DNA from: a virus
Virus record (IMG/VR): IMGVR_UViG_3300025073_000054
Span: 1-61,672 of that record
Length of the DNA stretch: 61,672 nt
Reading direction: 5' to 3' (one strand)
A model generated the notes under the pieces. That model saw only the letters and a list, made by a program, of their open reading frames with translations. It made no database searches and had not been told where the DNA came from. Each line of letters begins with the position of its first letter. Position 1 is the stretch's first letter. Below are positions 54,713 through 61,530 of the stretch, one piece after another. A program made the position numbers and the translations under genes.

Positions 54713-55761
54713 TTGACCTGCGCGCCGAGGAAGCGAAGGCGGGCCGCAAGAGCCATGCGACCGTCGCGTTCTACGTGAAGAAGGCCGGTCACCCGGTGCG
54801 GGTCTTCGGGACCGACGCGCGGATGTCCGATGTGACCGGCCGGTCCATCGACAAGTACATCGCGCGCCGTCGAGGAGAGGACGCCTCCGACTCGACGATC
54901 CACAAGGAGCTCGTGCTCCTGCGATCGGCCTGCGCGCTCGCGGCCCGTCGAGGGCTCTGGCCGCACGACGTCGGCCGCGTCTTCCCCCGCGGATTCTCCC
55001 CGGCCTACGTCCCCCGCACCCGGTGGCTACCGCCCGACGAGGTGAGCGCGCTCCTGCCGCATCTGCCGGTCGACCGGGCCGCCATCGTCGCCTGGATTCT
55101 CGCGACGGGCGCCGAGTGGGCTGCGGTCCAGGGGGCGATGGCGGAGGACCATGACCTGGTCGCGTGGGCGGTGCGGGTCCGCGGCACCAAGCGCTTGGCC
55201 CGCGACCGGGTGGTCCCGCTGTCCTTCGCGTGGCAGCGGGAGCTGGTCGCGTGGGCGCTCGAGCACGCCCGGTCGGCCGGCGCGCGGATGCACCGCCCCT
55301 GGGGCAACGTCCGCCGCGACCTCCACCGCGCGTGCGACCTCGCCCAGATCGACCCGTGCTCCCCGCACGACCTGCGGCGCACCTTCGCCCACTGGCTGCG
55401 GTCGGAGGGCGGCTCCCCCTCGACGGTCGGCGCGGCGCTCGGCCACCGGGACGGGCGCATGGCGGAGCGGGTGTACGCCAAGCTGGGGCCGGAGGAGCTG
55501 CGGTCCGCAGTGTCCCGGGAGTGTCACAACAGTGTCCGGGATTCTGCGAAACCGACCGCACCGCTCGCACTCCCTGCATTGCGAGATCGGCGGAAAAGAG
55601 CGGGAAACGCGGTGCCCAGAGACGGAGTCGAACCGCCGACACGGGGATTTTCAATCCCCTCTTCGGGCATCGTCATTCGCTTGCCAGCAAGCCCTTTCGT
55701 GAAGGCCGCAGCAGGCGACGTCACGACAGTGTCCGGTCCCCGCCTGCGCGTCGCCCGATGA
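54505..55761 (+). CDS. int: Tyrosine integrase
   Basis: A 418-aa protein from GTG 54505 with GGAGG about 6 bases ahead. An N-terminal arm-binding part (YKRGKSPYWQVEWYDVSGQR) and SAM-like core-binding helices precede the catalytic domain: HDLRRT (His288, Arg291), ALGH (His314), RVYAKL (Tyr324), and Lys229 in GTKR. The first Arg is absent: the motif reads TGAEW (201-205). From about residue 368 the frame runs through attP, so its last 50 residues change on integration. Confidence 0.85.
   Translation: MSSRVYKRGKSPYWQVEWYDVSGQRHQRSSQCTDRAAALARLREWERSSADPARAAATEATLRDALDALIDLRAEEAKAGRKSHATVAFYVKKAGHPVRVFGTDARMSDVTGRSIDKYIARRRGEDASDSTIHKELVLLRSACALAARRGLWPHDVGRVFPRGFSPAYVPRTRWLPPDEVSALLPHLPVDRAAIVAWILATGAEWAAVQGAMAEDHDLVAWAVRVRGTKRLARDRVVPLSFAWQRELVAWALEHARSAGARMHRPWGNVRRDLHRACDLAQIDPCSPHDLRRTFAHWLRSEGGSPSTVGAALGHRDGRMAERVYAKLGPEELRSAVSRECHNSVRDSAKPTAPLALPALRDRRKRAGNAVPRDGVEPPTRGFSIPSSGIVIRLPASPFVKAAAGDVTTVSGPRLRVAR
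55508..55515 (+). repeat. Integrase arm-site candidate 1
   Basis: CAGTGTCC occurs here, at 55530-55537 and at 55727-55734, all in the same orientation and flanking the core at 55611-55659. Arm-binding integrase sites have this layout. Confidence 0.5.
55530..55537 (+). repeat. Integrase arm-site candidate 2
   Basis: Second copy of CAGTGTCC, extended to ACAGTGTCCGG as in the copy at 55726-55736. It is 73 bases left of the core. Confidence 0.5.
55611..55659 (-). other. attP: attP core: 3' half of tRNA-Phe
   Basis: Read on the minus strand these 49 bases give a complete anticodon arm (GGGGA stem, loop with GAA anticodon), a 5-base variable loop, a T arm and the acceptor 3' strand ending in CC. 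The 5' half of a tRNA is missing, so this is not a working gene. It is the site by which the phage integrates at, and restores, a host tRNA-Phe gene. Confidence 0.85.
55727..55734 (+). repeat. Integrase arm-site candidate 3
   Basis: Third copy of CAGTGTCC, 68 bases right of the core, within the last codons of the integrase gene. Confidence 0.5.
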
Positions 55762-55791
55762 CGCGCCGCAGCGGGTAGCCTGCGGTCGCAT

Positions 55792-55812
55792 CCTGTAAGC
55801 CCCGCTTACAGG
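55792..55812 (+). terminator. Hairpin after the integrase
   Basis: CCTGTAAG (55792-55799) pairs with CTTACAGG (55805-55812) around a 5-nt loop, just past the integrase stop. No U tract follows. It may end the rightward arm. Confidence 0.5.
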
Positions 55813-55896
55813 TCCACGTAAGCCAACGGCCGCCACGCGAAACCGCTGCGGCCGCAGGGGTTCGCGCGAAATCGACCGCGCACCCTGACGGAAGTA

Positions 55897-55925
55897 TTGA
55901 CCATCCGATATATCGGACGTAGGTA
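55897..55925 (+). promoter_or_regulatory. Promoter with palindromic operator
   Basis: TTGACC (55897-55902), 17 bp, TAGGTA (55920-55925). The spacer contains the perfect 14-bp palindrome TCCGATATATCGGA (55904-55917). It reads into the genes at 55974-56828, which may be expressed separately from the integrase. Confidence 0.65.
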
Positions 55926-55973
55926 TTGGAAGCCGGGAGCGAGGGAGCTACCGGCGCAGGAGCTACGACGACC

Positions 55974-56213
55974 ATGACGACCACCACGACCCGCTCTTTC
56001 CGCATCACCAACCGCTCGACGGGCGCTGACTTCGGCACCTACACCAGCGACGCCGCGGGCGACGTGGCACCACTGGAGGCGCTCGCGTCGATGCACCGCG
56101 ACGCCGGGTACGACGTCGCGATCGACGAGACGGGCACCGAGTTCGTGTTCGCGTCGGAGAGCGCCGCGCGCCTCTGCGGTGGTCTCGACGTCTGGCGCGT
56201 GCAGGAGGTCTGA
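55974..56213 (+). CDS. Small hypothetical protein
   Basis: A 79-aa protein from ATG 55974 with CAGGAG ahead, the first gene behind the palindromic promoter. A Thr-rich start is followed by a β-αβ pattern (FRITNRSTGADFGTY, later VAIDETGTEFVF). No family. Confidence 0.55.
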   Translation: MTTTTTRSFRITNRSTGADFGTYTSDAAGDVAPLEALASMHRDAGYDVAIDETGTEFVFASESAARLCGGLDVWRVQEV

Positions 56214-56316
56214 CCCACGCCCCGCAGCGCCCACGGGCGCACGCCACCGCCCCGCACCCTCACGGGCCGGGGCTTGAGGCGTTGAGGGGCACGGACGCCC
56301 CGCAGGAGCACACGCC

Positions 56317-56577
56317 ATGCACACCATCACCGCCGCCAATCTCGCCGATGCCCTCACTCTCTGCCCTGCCGCCGATCAGGCGCGCGAGCTCGTCCCCGGC
56401 TGCATCACTTGGGGGATCACATACGCGGGCGGCCAGCGCGGCCAGATGACCGAGTGGCCCTCGGGCCGCGGCGCCATCGCCCTCGGCGCGGACAGCCAGT
56501 GGGGCGACTGGAATGGCGACGTGCTGACGACCGAGGACGGCGCCCGCTACGACCGCAGCGGCGTCGAGGCCGTCTGA
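56317..56577 (+). CDS. Small hypothetical protein
   Basis: An 86-aa protein from ATG 56317, after a 103-base gap. It has a helical start, then Gly/Trp-rich strands (CITWGITYAGGQRGQMTEWPS). No family. Confidence 0.5.
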   Translation: MHTITAANLADALTLCPAADQARELVPGCITWGITYAGGQRGQMTEWPSGRGAIALGADSQWGDWNGDVLTTEDGARYDRSGVEAV

Positions 56578-56828
56578 TGCCCCGCCCCACCCCCAGCCTC
56601 GCCAGCTCCATCGCCGCCCTCTCCCACGCCGCGTCCGCCGGCCAGCCCGCCTGGGTCACCCCCGACGCCTGGCAGGCGCTCTCGCTCGCGGTGGCGCTCC
56701 TCACCCGCGACGCCCACGCGCTCCTCGCCCGCGGAACGGTGGTCGCCGCAGCCGGGGAGCTGCGCGTGGGGCTCGACACGCTGTACCGGTGGCGCACAGG
56801 CGGCTGGCTGTCGGGGGGTGGGCGGTAG
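56577..56828 (+). CDS. Small HTH-like protein
   Basis: An 83-aa protein from ATG 56577 (TGATG overlap). The C-terminal VVAAAGELRVGLDTLYRWRTGGWL looks like the second half of a helix-turn-helix. It ends 4 bases before the convergent stop at 56832. A DNA-binding role is possible. Confidence 0.5.
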   Translation: MPRPTPSLASSIAALSHAASAGQPAWVTPDAWQALSLAVALLTRDAHALLARGTVVAAAGELRVGLDTLYRWRTGGWLSGGGR

Positions 56829-56831
56829 GGC

Positions 56832-57212
56832 TCAGCGGTAGAGCGCTGGGTCGACGGGCTTCGGGACGCTGATCGTCACCCGCCCGGTCTTGCCGTCGCG
56901 ATGGAGCAACGTGTGCGCCGACCACTGCGCCGCGCGCATGGCGTCGGCGATGGCCTGGATCACCGGCACATCCTCGCGGATCGTGACCGGCTTGCGAGGC
57001 GAGGATCGCAGCGCGTCGACCACCTCCATGACGCGCGTCGTGATGCGGTTCGTGTAGTCGACCACAGGCTCACGGAGCAGATCCGCGGGCGTGGGGATGT
57101 CAGGCGGCGTGGGGACGCGCTTCGTGGCGTTCCGCTGGTCGCAGGATGCGAGAGAGTGGCCGTCGTCGAGGGCGCCGCAGCGGCGGCATCGGTCGTGGTC
57201 GTCATAGCTCAT
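56832..57212 (-). CDS. Hypothetical protein
   Basis: A 126-aa protein from ATG 57212 (ATGA overlap), last of the leftward accessory string. The N-terminus has CRRCGALDDGHSLASC, a Cys/His cluster; the rest is helical with a β-rich end. No family. Confidence 0.55.
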   Translation of the reverse strand: MSYDDHDRCRRCGALDDGHSLASCDQRNATKRVPTPPDIPTPADLLREPVVDYTNRITTRVMEVVDALRSSPRKPVTIREDVPVIQAIADAMRAAQWSAHTLLHRDGKTGRVTISVPKPVDPALYR

Positions 57213-57376
57213 GATCGGGGCTCCTTCGTGGTCGCGCGTGCCGCGCAGTCGGGGTCATGGGACGGGCGCTCGCCTTCGAGCCACTCGCCCGCGCACTCCC
57301 GGCACTGCCAGCCGGGCGCGAGGACGCTGGTGCCGAGGACGATGATGGGCCGGGTGATGCGGCGGAGGATGCTCAC
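57209..57376 (-). CDS. Small hypothetical protein with Cys pair
   Basis: A 55-aa protein from GTG 57376 (GTGA overlap). A hydrophobic N-terminus (RRITRPIIVLGTSVLAPG) precedes CRECAGEW and a later Cys, a likely zinc knuckle. No family. Confidence 0.5.
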   Translation of the reverse strand: MSILRRITRPIIVLGTSVLAPGWQCRECAGEWLEGERPSHDPDCAARATTKEPRS

Positions 57377-57438
57377 GGCGCGCGCTCCGCCATCCACTGC
57401 ATCGCCGCGTCGATGGCGTCGGGGAGCGGGGATCTCAC
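57373..57438 (-). CDS. Tiny hypothetical peptide
   Basis: A 21-aa frame from GTG 57438, with GTGA overlaps to both neighbours. It encodes a short helix ending in MQWMAERAP. Too short for a family; support is the exact coupling on both sides. Confidence 0.35.
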   Translation of the reverse strand: MRSPLPDAIDAAMQWMAERAP

Positions 57439-57743
57439 GTGTGCCTCGACGTCACAAACCACTCGATGGCGCCGGGGTCGATGCCCTCGCGGCTCACCAT
57501 CGGGTGCGCCTTGCACCACTCGACGCCGGAACCGCACTCCTGCCAGCCGCCCTCGCCGCCGCAGTCGTGGCAGCGGTCGCCACCGGGCTGGCTCCAGTCG
57601 GGGTCGTCGTCAAAGACGAAGCCATCGCCGCTGCACGTCGGGCAGCCAAGGTGCACGACGCTCGACCCGCACCGGGCGCACTGCGCGTCCCACTCCTGGC
57701 CGTCGTCGGGTGGACGGCGCGCGATCATGCTGTCGACGCTCAC
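57435..57743 (-). CDS. DnaJ-type zinc-finger-like protein
   Basis: A 102-aa protein from GTG 57743 (GTGA overlap). CARCGSS, CPTCSGDG and CHDCGGEG give three CxxC pairs; the latter two are CxxCxGxG repeats of DnaJ type. There is no J domain. It could be a zinc-binding scaffold; function unknown. Confidence 0.6.
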   Translation of the reverse strand: MSVDSMIARRPPDDGQEWDAQCARCGSSVVHLGCPTCSGDGFVFDDDPDWSQPGGDRCHDCGGEGGWQECGSGVEWCKAHPMVSREGIDPGAIEWFVTSRHT

Positions 57744-57904
57744 CGCCCGCACCTCCCCCGCGCCGGGGCGCAGGTGGTCGCGGCGAGGCGTCGAGCTAGC
57801 GCAGCACGCACCTCCGCGGCCGTGGGGACGGCGCCGTAGAGCGCGAGCGCGGCGACGGTGGACGCGCTCAGAGCGATCGTCCGCGTGCCCGTCGAGGCGC
57901 TCAC
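57740..57904 (-). CDS. Small hypothetical protein
   Basis: A 54-aa protein from GTG 57904 (GTGA overlap). Ala/Thr/Arg-rich; about residues 7-30 are mildly hydrophobic. No family. Confidence 0.4.
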   Translation of the reverse strand: MSASTGTRTIALSASTVAALALYGAVPTAAEVRAALARRLAATTCAPARGRCGR

Positions 57905-58440
57905 CGCCCCTCCCCCGCCGCGTCGAGCGCGGGTGTGGGCCAGACGCAGGGGCGACCGCTGGCGTCGAGCGCCCACCATCGCGATGGCTGCCGTCCGCCG
58001 ACGACGTAGCTGGAGACGTCGTCTTGGCGCAGCCCGTGCGCGAGCCGCGCATCGATGCGGTCGTTCCAGTTCGTCCGCCACAGTCCGCCCGCCGCAGCGT
58101 GCGCCGCGATCTCCGCGTCCGTCGGCGCCACCGTGCGTCCCTCGATCGTCGCCCGCTGCGCGTCGAGCTCCGCGAGGGCCCCACGCCAGTTGCCGTGGTT
58201 GCACCGCGACGTCAGTCGCGCATCGTCGCGCTCCGCAATGAGCACAGCGGCCTCAGCCCGCAGCCGCGCGACCTCCGCCTCGGCGGCCTCGGCGCGGGTG
58301 CGATGGGTCGCCGCGTCGTCGAGCGCGTGCGTGAGGTGCGACTGCGCGGTGGTGAGTTCGTCGCGGAGTTCGTCGAGGAGCCCGACGGCGCGACGCAGCT
58401 CTGCCGCGAGCACGCGCGGCGGGGCGAGGTCGTCGCTCAT
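57901..58440 (-). CDS. Coiled-coil hypothetical protein
   Basis: A 179-aa protein from ATG 58440 (ATGA overlap). The first 100 residues are one long Ala/Arg/Glu/Leu coiled coil; the end has a small Trp-rich globular part. Role unknown. Confidence 0.5.
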   Translation of the reverse strand: MSDDLAPPRVLAAELRRAVGLLDELRDELTTAQSHLTHALDDAATHRTRAEAAEAEVARLRAEAAVLIAERDDARLTSRCNHGNWRGALAELDAQRATIEGRTVAPTDAEIAAHAAAGGLWRTNWNDRIDARLAHGLRQDDVSSYVVGGRQPSRWWALDASGRPCVWPTPALDAAGEGR

Positions 58441-59414
58441 CGCCCCTCCGCAGCCGCGATGGCGACGTCGAGCGCGGTGCGAGTGACTCGCTCTTGCTCG
58501 TAGGCCGAGAGCAGCGCGCCCGCGTCGATCGACGCGAGGGGACCGGGGAGCGCGTCGAGTTTCGTGAGGTACTCCCGCACCACCCGCGCCTCGACGTAGC
58601 CGCCGGGGGCGCCGCGCAGGAGGGCGTCGGTCGCGGCCTTGGCGGATGCGTGCGCCTCACACGCGGCCTGCGATGCGGCGAGGGCGGGCGACTGCGGCGC
58701 CCCTGCGACGAAGACCATGAGCGCGTCGAACAGGTCGGGCGGGGCCACCGGGACGGCCGCGGCGGACCGTGCCGTCTCGCACTCCCGCTCCGCCCGCACC
58801 GCCGCCCGCAGCCCGTCGAGGGCGCTGCGGGCGGTGTCGCGCTCTGCCCGCGCCTCCGACAGCAGCGCGTGCGGGCTCTTGCCGTCCGCCCATTGGAGGG
58901 ACAGCACGAACTCCCGCCCGCCCATCGTCCCGCGCCACTCGGCGCAGTTGGGCGCGTCGGCTGCGGTCGACACGATCGCCTCGATGCACAGGGCCATCGC
59001 ATCCTCGAAGGTGGGCGCACGCGCAAGCATCCGGCCCTGCCGCTCGGTCACCTCGCCGAGAGCGACGGCGATCTCCCGCGCCTCGTCTCGCTCCCGCTCC
59101 GCCGTCGCCAGCGCGTCGGCGAGGGAGAGGACGTCGCGGGCGAGGTCGTGCACCATCGACGTGTCCATGAGCGTCCCGCCGTGAGGGCCGGGGGCGAGGG
59201 AGAGTAGCTCCCGCACGCGGTCGAGGGGGATCACAGCGCGGGCGGGCTCTCGCGCGTGCTGCGACGACGCGCCGTGCAACGGGCACCCATCGTCGTCGAG
59301 CGTCCGCTCTCCGTCCGCACCGGCACCCTCGTAGCGGGGGCCGCACGCGCAGTCGCCGCACACGGGGCACCACCGCGCGGAGGAGCCGGTGCATCCGGCG
59401 TCGAGGGGGATCAC
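58437..59414 (-). CDS. Hypothetical coiled-coil protein with zinc motif
   Basis: A 325-aa protein from GTG 59414. The N-terminus has CPVCGDCACG and a later Cys/His; the rest is helical with long Ala/Arg/Glu heptads. The genome has several such fusions. Role unknown. Confidence 0.5.
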   Translation of the reverse strand: MIPLDAGCTGSSARWCPVCGDCACGPRYEGAGADGERTLDDDGCPLHGASSQHAREPARAVIPLDRVRELLSLAPGPHGGTLMDTSMVHDLARDVLSLADALATAERERDEAREIAVALGEVTERQGRMLARAPTFEDAMALCIEAIVSTAADAPNCAEWRGTMGGREFVLSLQWADGKSPHALLSEARAERDTARSALDGLRAAVRAERECETARSAAAVPVAPPDLFDALMVFVAGAPQSPALAASQAACEAHASAKAATDALLRGAPGGYVEARVVREYLTKLDALPGPLASIDAGALLSAYEQERVTRTALDVAIAAAEGR

Positions 59415-59632
59415 TCGCCACCTCCCGTCACGCTGGCCATCGCCTTGGCGACCATCTCGACGAACTGAGCCCGCACCTCGGGGGTGTTCTCATCGAAGGT
59501 CGCGGGCATCGTCGCGCCGATGGCCGCGAACTGCGGTCCGAGGAGCGCCTTCATCGACGGGTAGATGACGCGGGCGAAGTCCTCCGCGGTCGGAGGGAGA
59601 GCGCCGAGGGCGACCAACAGGCGGCGGTCCAT
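59411..59632 (-). CDS. Small hypothetical protein
   Basis: A 73-aa protein from ATG 59632, overlapping the preceding stop (TGATG). It is helical (LPPTAEDFARVIYPSMKALL) with no Cys and no basic patch. No family. Confidence 0.5.
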   Translation of the reverse strand: MDRRLLVALGALPPTAEDFARVIYPSMKALLGPQFAAIGATMPATFDENTPEVRAQFVEMVAKAMASVTGGGE

Positions 59633-60549
59633 CACTCGCCTCCCGTGGGCGCGGCGATGGCTGCGATGGGAAGAGTCCCCGCGCCGATGGCTCCAGCGAG
59701 GTCGACCGCCGTCTCGTAGTGCGCGATGGCGGTATCGCTCCCAGCGTCGAACGCGCTGGCCCACAGCGCCATCTCGTCGCGACACAGGGCACGGGCACGC
59801 TCCCGCTCCGCCGCCACCGCAGCCGCCACGTCGGCGGCGTGCTGCACGGCGAGGGCGCGGAGCTCATCGCCAAGCCGCCGCGTCTGGTCGCAGCCCGCCT
59901 CGTAGTCGCCCGTCAGGTCCGCGACCTTCGCCCGCAGCTCGTTCACCTCGCCGCGTAGTAGGGCGGCCTGCCCCTGGAGCGCGTCGATGATCTGCTCTGC
60001 ATCGTCGAAGGCGACCATGAGACACCGCACGTCGCGCGCATCAAGGTCGCTGGTGCTGTAGCCGCCCGCAAGCGACGCCACGACGCGCTCCAGCGCGGGC
60101 GTGCGGTCGCCGTCGTCGCAGCCCTCCGGCGGCGCGGCGTCGTACATCGCGCGCACCCGTCGCAGGTTGTCGCGAGCATCGGGCGCCTCGATCGCCGCCA
60201 CGTCGAGCGCGGGGAGCGGCTGCGCGGCGAGGGCTGCGACCGTCGCGAGCGCCCGCTTCACCGCAACGAACGCCGCCGCGTTGGCATCGCGCGTCGGGCC
60301 GTCCATCCCGCGGCAGACCACGACGCTGTGCCACGTCCCATCGGGCTTCTGGTGCGCCCGCGCGTCGTCGTGGATGACCACGGCGAGTTCCTGCGGCGCC
60401 GCGTCGATCAGGCGACCGTCGCGGATCTCCGCCACCTCCAGGGTGCCGGGGGTCATCGCGGCGAGCAGGCTGCGCGCTTCGTCCGCGCCCATGAGGTCGC
60501 CGATCGCCGCCACGTCGATCGCCGCGAGGGCGTCGTCGGGGGCGGTCAC
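59632..60549 (-). CDS. Hypothetical coiled-coil protein
   Basis: A 305-aa protein from GTG 60549 (GTGA overlap). It has a mixed α/β N-terminal half (ELAVVIHDDARAHQKPDGTW), then a long helical region with one Cys-rich spot. No family. Confidence 0.5.
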   Translation of the reverse strand: MTAPDDALAAIDVAAIGDLMGADEARSLLAAMTPGTLEVAEIRDGRLIDAAPQELAVVIHDDARAHQKPDGTWHSVVVCRGMDGPTRDANAAAFVAVKRALATVAALAAQPLPALDVAAIEAPDARDNLRRVRAMYDAAPPEGCDDGDRTPALERVVASLAGGYSTSDLDARDVRCLMVAFDDAEQIIDALQGQAALLRGEVNELRAKVADLTGDYEAGCDQTRRLGDELRALAVQHAADVAAAVAAERERARALCRDEMALWASAFDAGSDTAIAHYETAVDLAGAIGAGTLPIAAIAAPTGGE

Positions 60550-60917
60550 GCGGGCCTCGCGAGCGCGTCACCCGTCGCGACGGTGACGTCCGTCCAGTCG
60601 ATTATGGGCAGCCCCGTGCTGCCGTCGATCAACGCCACCGCGTGATCGTGAGCGATCGTGAGCCCGTGGAGCACACCGTCACGGCGGGCACGCTCCGCCG
60701 CCTCCGCACGCGTCGCCTCCCCCGGCGCGAGGATCTCCCGTGCGGGCAGCGCCCTCGCCCCGGCGTAGGCCGCGACCGCAATGCGCGGGTCGGCAGCGCC
60801 GCAGAGCCCATCGCCGTTCGGCACCCACGGCGCTCCGACCATGTGACTCCGCGCGAGGGACACCTCCCTCACCTCGCCCGACTCCAGCACCACCCGCCAC
60901 GTCTCGGGGGCGGTCAC
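60546..60917 (-). CDS. Hypothetical protein
   Basis: A 123-aa protein from GTG 60917 (GTGA overlap). A β-strand-rich N-terminus (TWRVVLESGEVREVSLA) is followed by a helical middle and a C-terminal strand. No family. Confidence 0.5.
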   Translation of the reverse strand: MTAPETWRVVLESGEVREVSLARSHMVGAPWVPNGDGLCGAADPRIAVAAYAGARALPAREILAPGEATRAEAAERARRDGVLHGLTIAHDHAVALIDGSTGLPIIDWTDVTVATGDALARPA

Positions 60918-61168
60918 TGCGCTGCCTCGCTGTCGTCGCTCTCGACCATCGGGCCGCGCCTGCCGCGCCCGACGGCGACGACGAGCTCCGTCCGCGTGGT
61001 CACCAGGAAGACGGTCCACTGGTCGTCATCCTCAGCCCGCGCCCACACGTCGAAGTGGTCGCTCCACCCGTCGTCCGCGTGCGCGTCGACGTACTGCTCC
61101 ACAGCCGCGCTGATACCCGTCGCCTCGATCACCTGCGGGTCGTCCCTGTCCACCACGTATCGCGCCAT
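60914..61168 (-). CDS. Hypothetical acidic protein
   Basis: An 84-aa protein from ATG 61168 preceded by GGAGGTGAG, the strongest ribosome site in this string. It is acidic with a β pattern (WTVFLVTTRTELVVAVG). It is the first gene of the leftward accessory operon. Function unknown. Confidence 0.55.
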   Translation of the reverse strand: MARYVVDRDDPQVIEATGISAAVEQYVDAHADDGWSDHFDVWARAEDDDQWTVFLVTTRTELVVAVGRGRRGPMVESDDSEAAQ

Positions 61169-61214
61169 CGCTCACCTCCGCCGCCCCGTCGTGGGGCTAC
61201 TGGCGAGATACGTA

Positions 61215-61255
61215 CACCAATCTGGTATCAACGGGCAACCTTTGTGGTATCAATC
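61215..61255. promoter_or_regulatory. Divergent regulatory region with direct repeat
   Basis: TGGTATCAA occurs at 61223-61231 and again at 61245-61253, two helical turns apart, and ACCA-ATC-TGGT forms a small inverted repeat at the first. This lies between the leftward gene at 61168 and the rightward RHH-like gene at 61262, as an operator would. A minus-strand promoter (TTGCCC, 18 bp, TACGTA) can be drawn but is weak. Confidence 0.5.
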
Positions 61256-61261
61256 GGAGCC

Positions 61262-61504
61262 ATGACTGGTTCATCGCCCCCCAAGGTCCGCCGCCGACGT
61301 GCGAAAACACCCCGGATGGCCCGCCCCAAGATCCCCGACCGCGCGGAGTTCACCGCCCGCGTGCCCGCTGCGTTGCTCGCGAAGGTCGACGCTGCGGTGC
61401 GCGGACGCATGGAGGTTGCCCCGTCGTTCACCCGCACCGATGCGTTGGTGGAGGCGCTCGCGGCGTGGATCGCAGCCGAGTCCGCGAAGGGCAGTGAGCG
61501 ATGA
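61262..61504 (+). CDS. Ribbon-helix-helix-like regulator
   Basis: An 80-aa protein from ATG 61262. A very basic N-terminal tail (about 25 residues) is followed by EFTARVPAALLAKVDAAV, the strand plus helix of an RHH, and FTRTDALVEALAAWI, its second helix. It lies downstream of the TGGTATCAA pair, so it is likely autoregulated and could also control the divergent operon. Confidence 0.65.
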   Translation: MTGSSPPKVRRRRAKTPRMARPKIPDRAEFTARVPAALLAKVDAAVRGRMEVAPSFTRTDALVEALAAWIAAESAKGSER

Positions 61505-61530
61505 CCACCGTCGGAGATCTGCGCCGCGCC
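61501..61530 (+). CDS. Start of the small gene that crosses the ends
   Basis: ATG 61501 (ATGA overlap with the RHH-like gene) begins a small protein continuing at base 1 and ending at 171 (66 aa in all). In the right repeat copy a T at 61657 makes a stop after 52 residues. No family is recognised; it is the first of the small plus-strand genes. Confidence 0.6.

Noticed and set aside
55611-55659. A complete tRNA-Phe gene
   Set aside because: Only the anticodon arm to the 3' end is present; the acceptor 5' strand and D arm are missing, so it is an attachment core.
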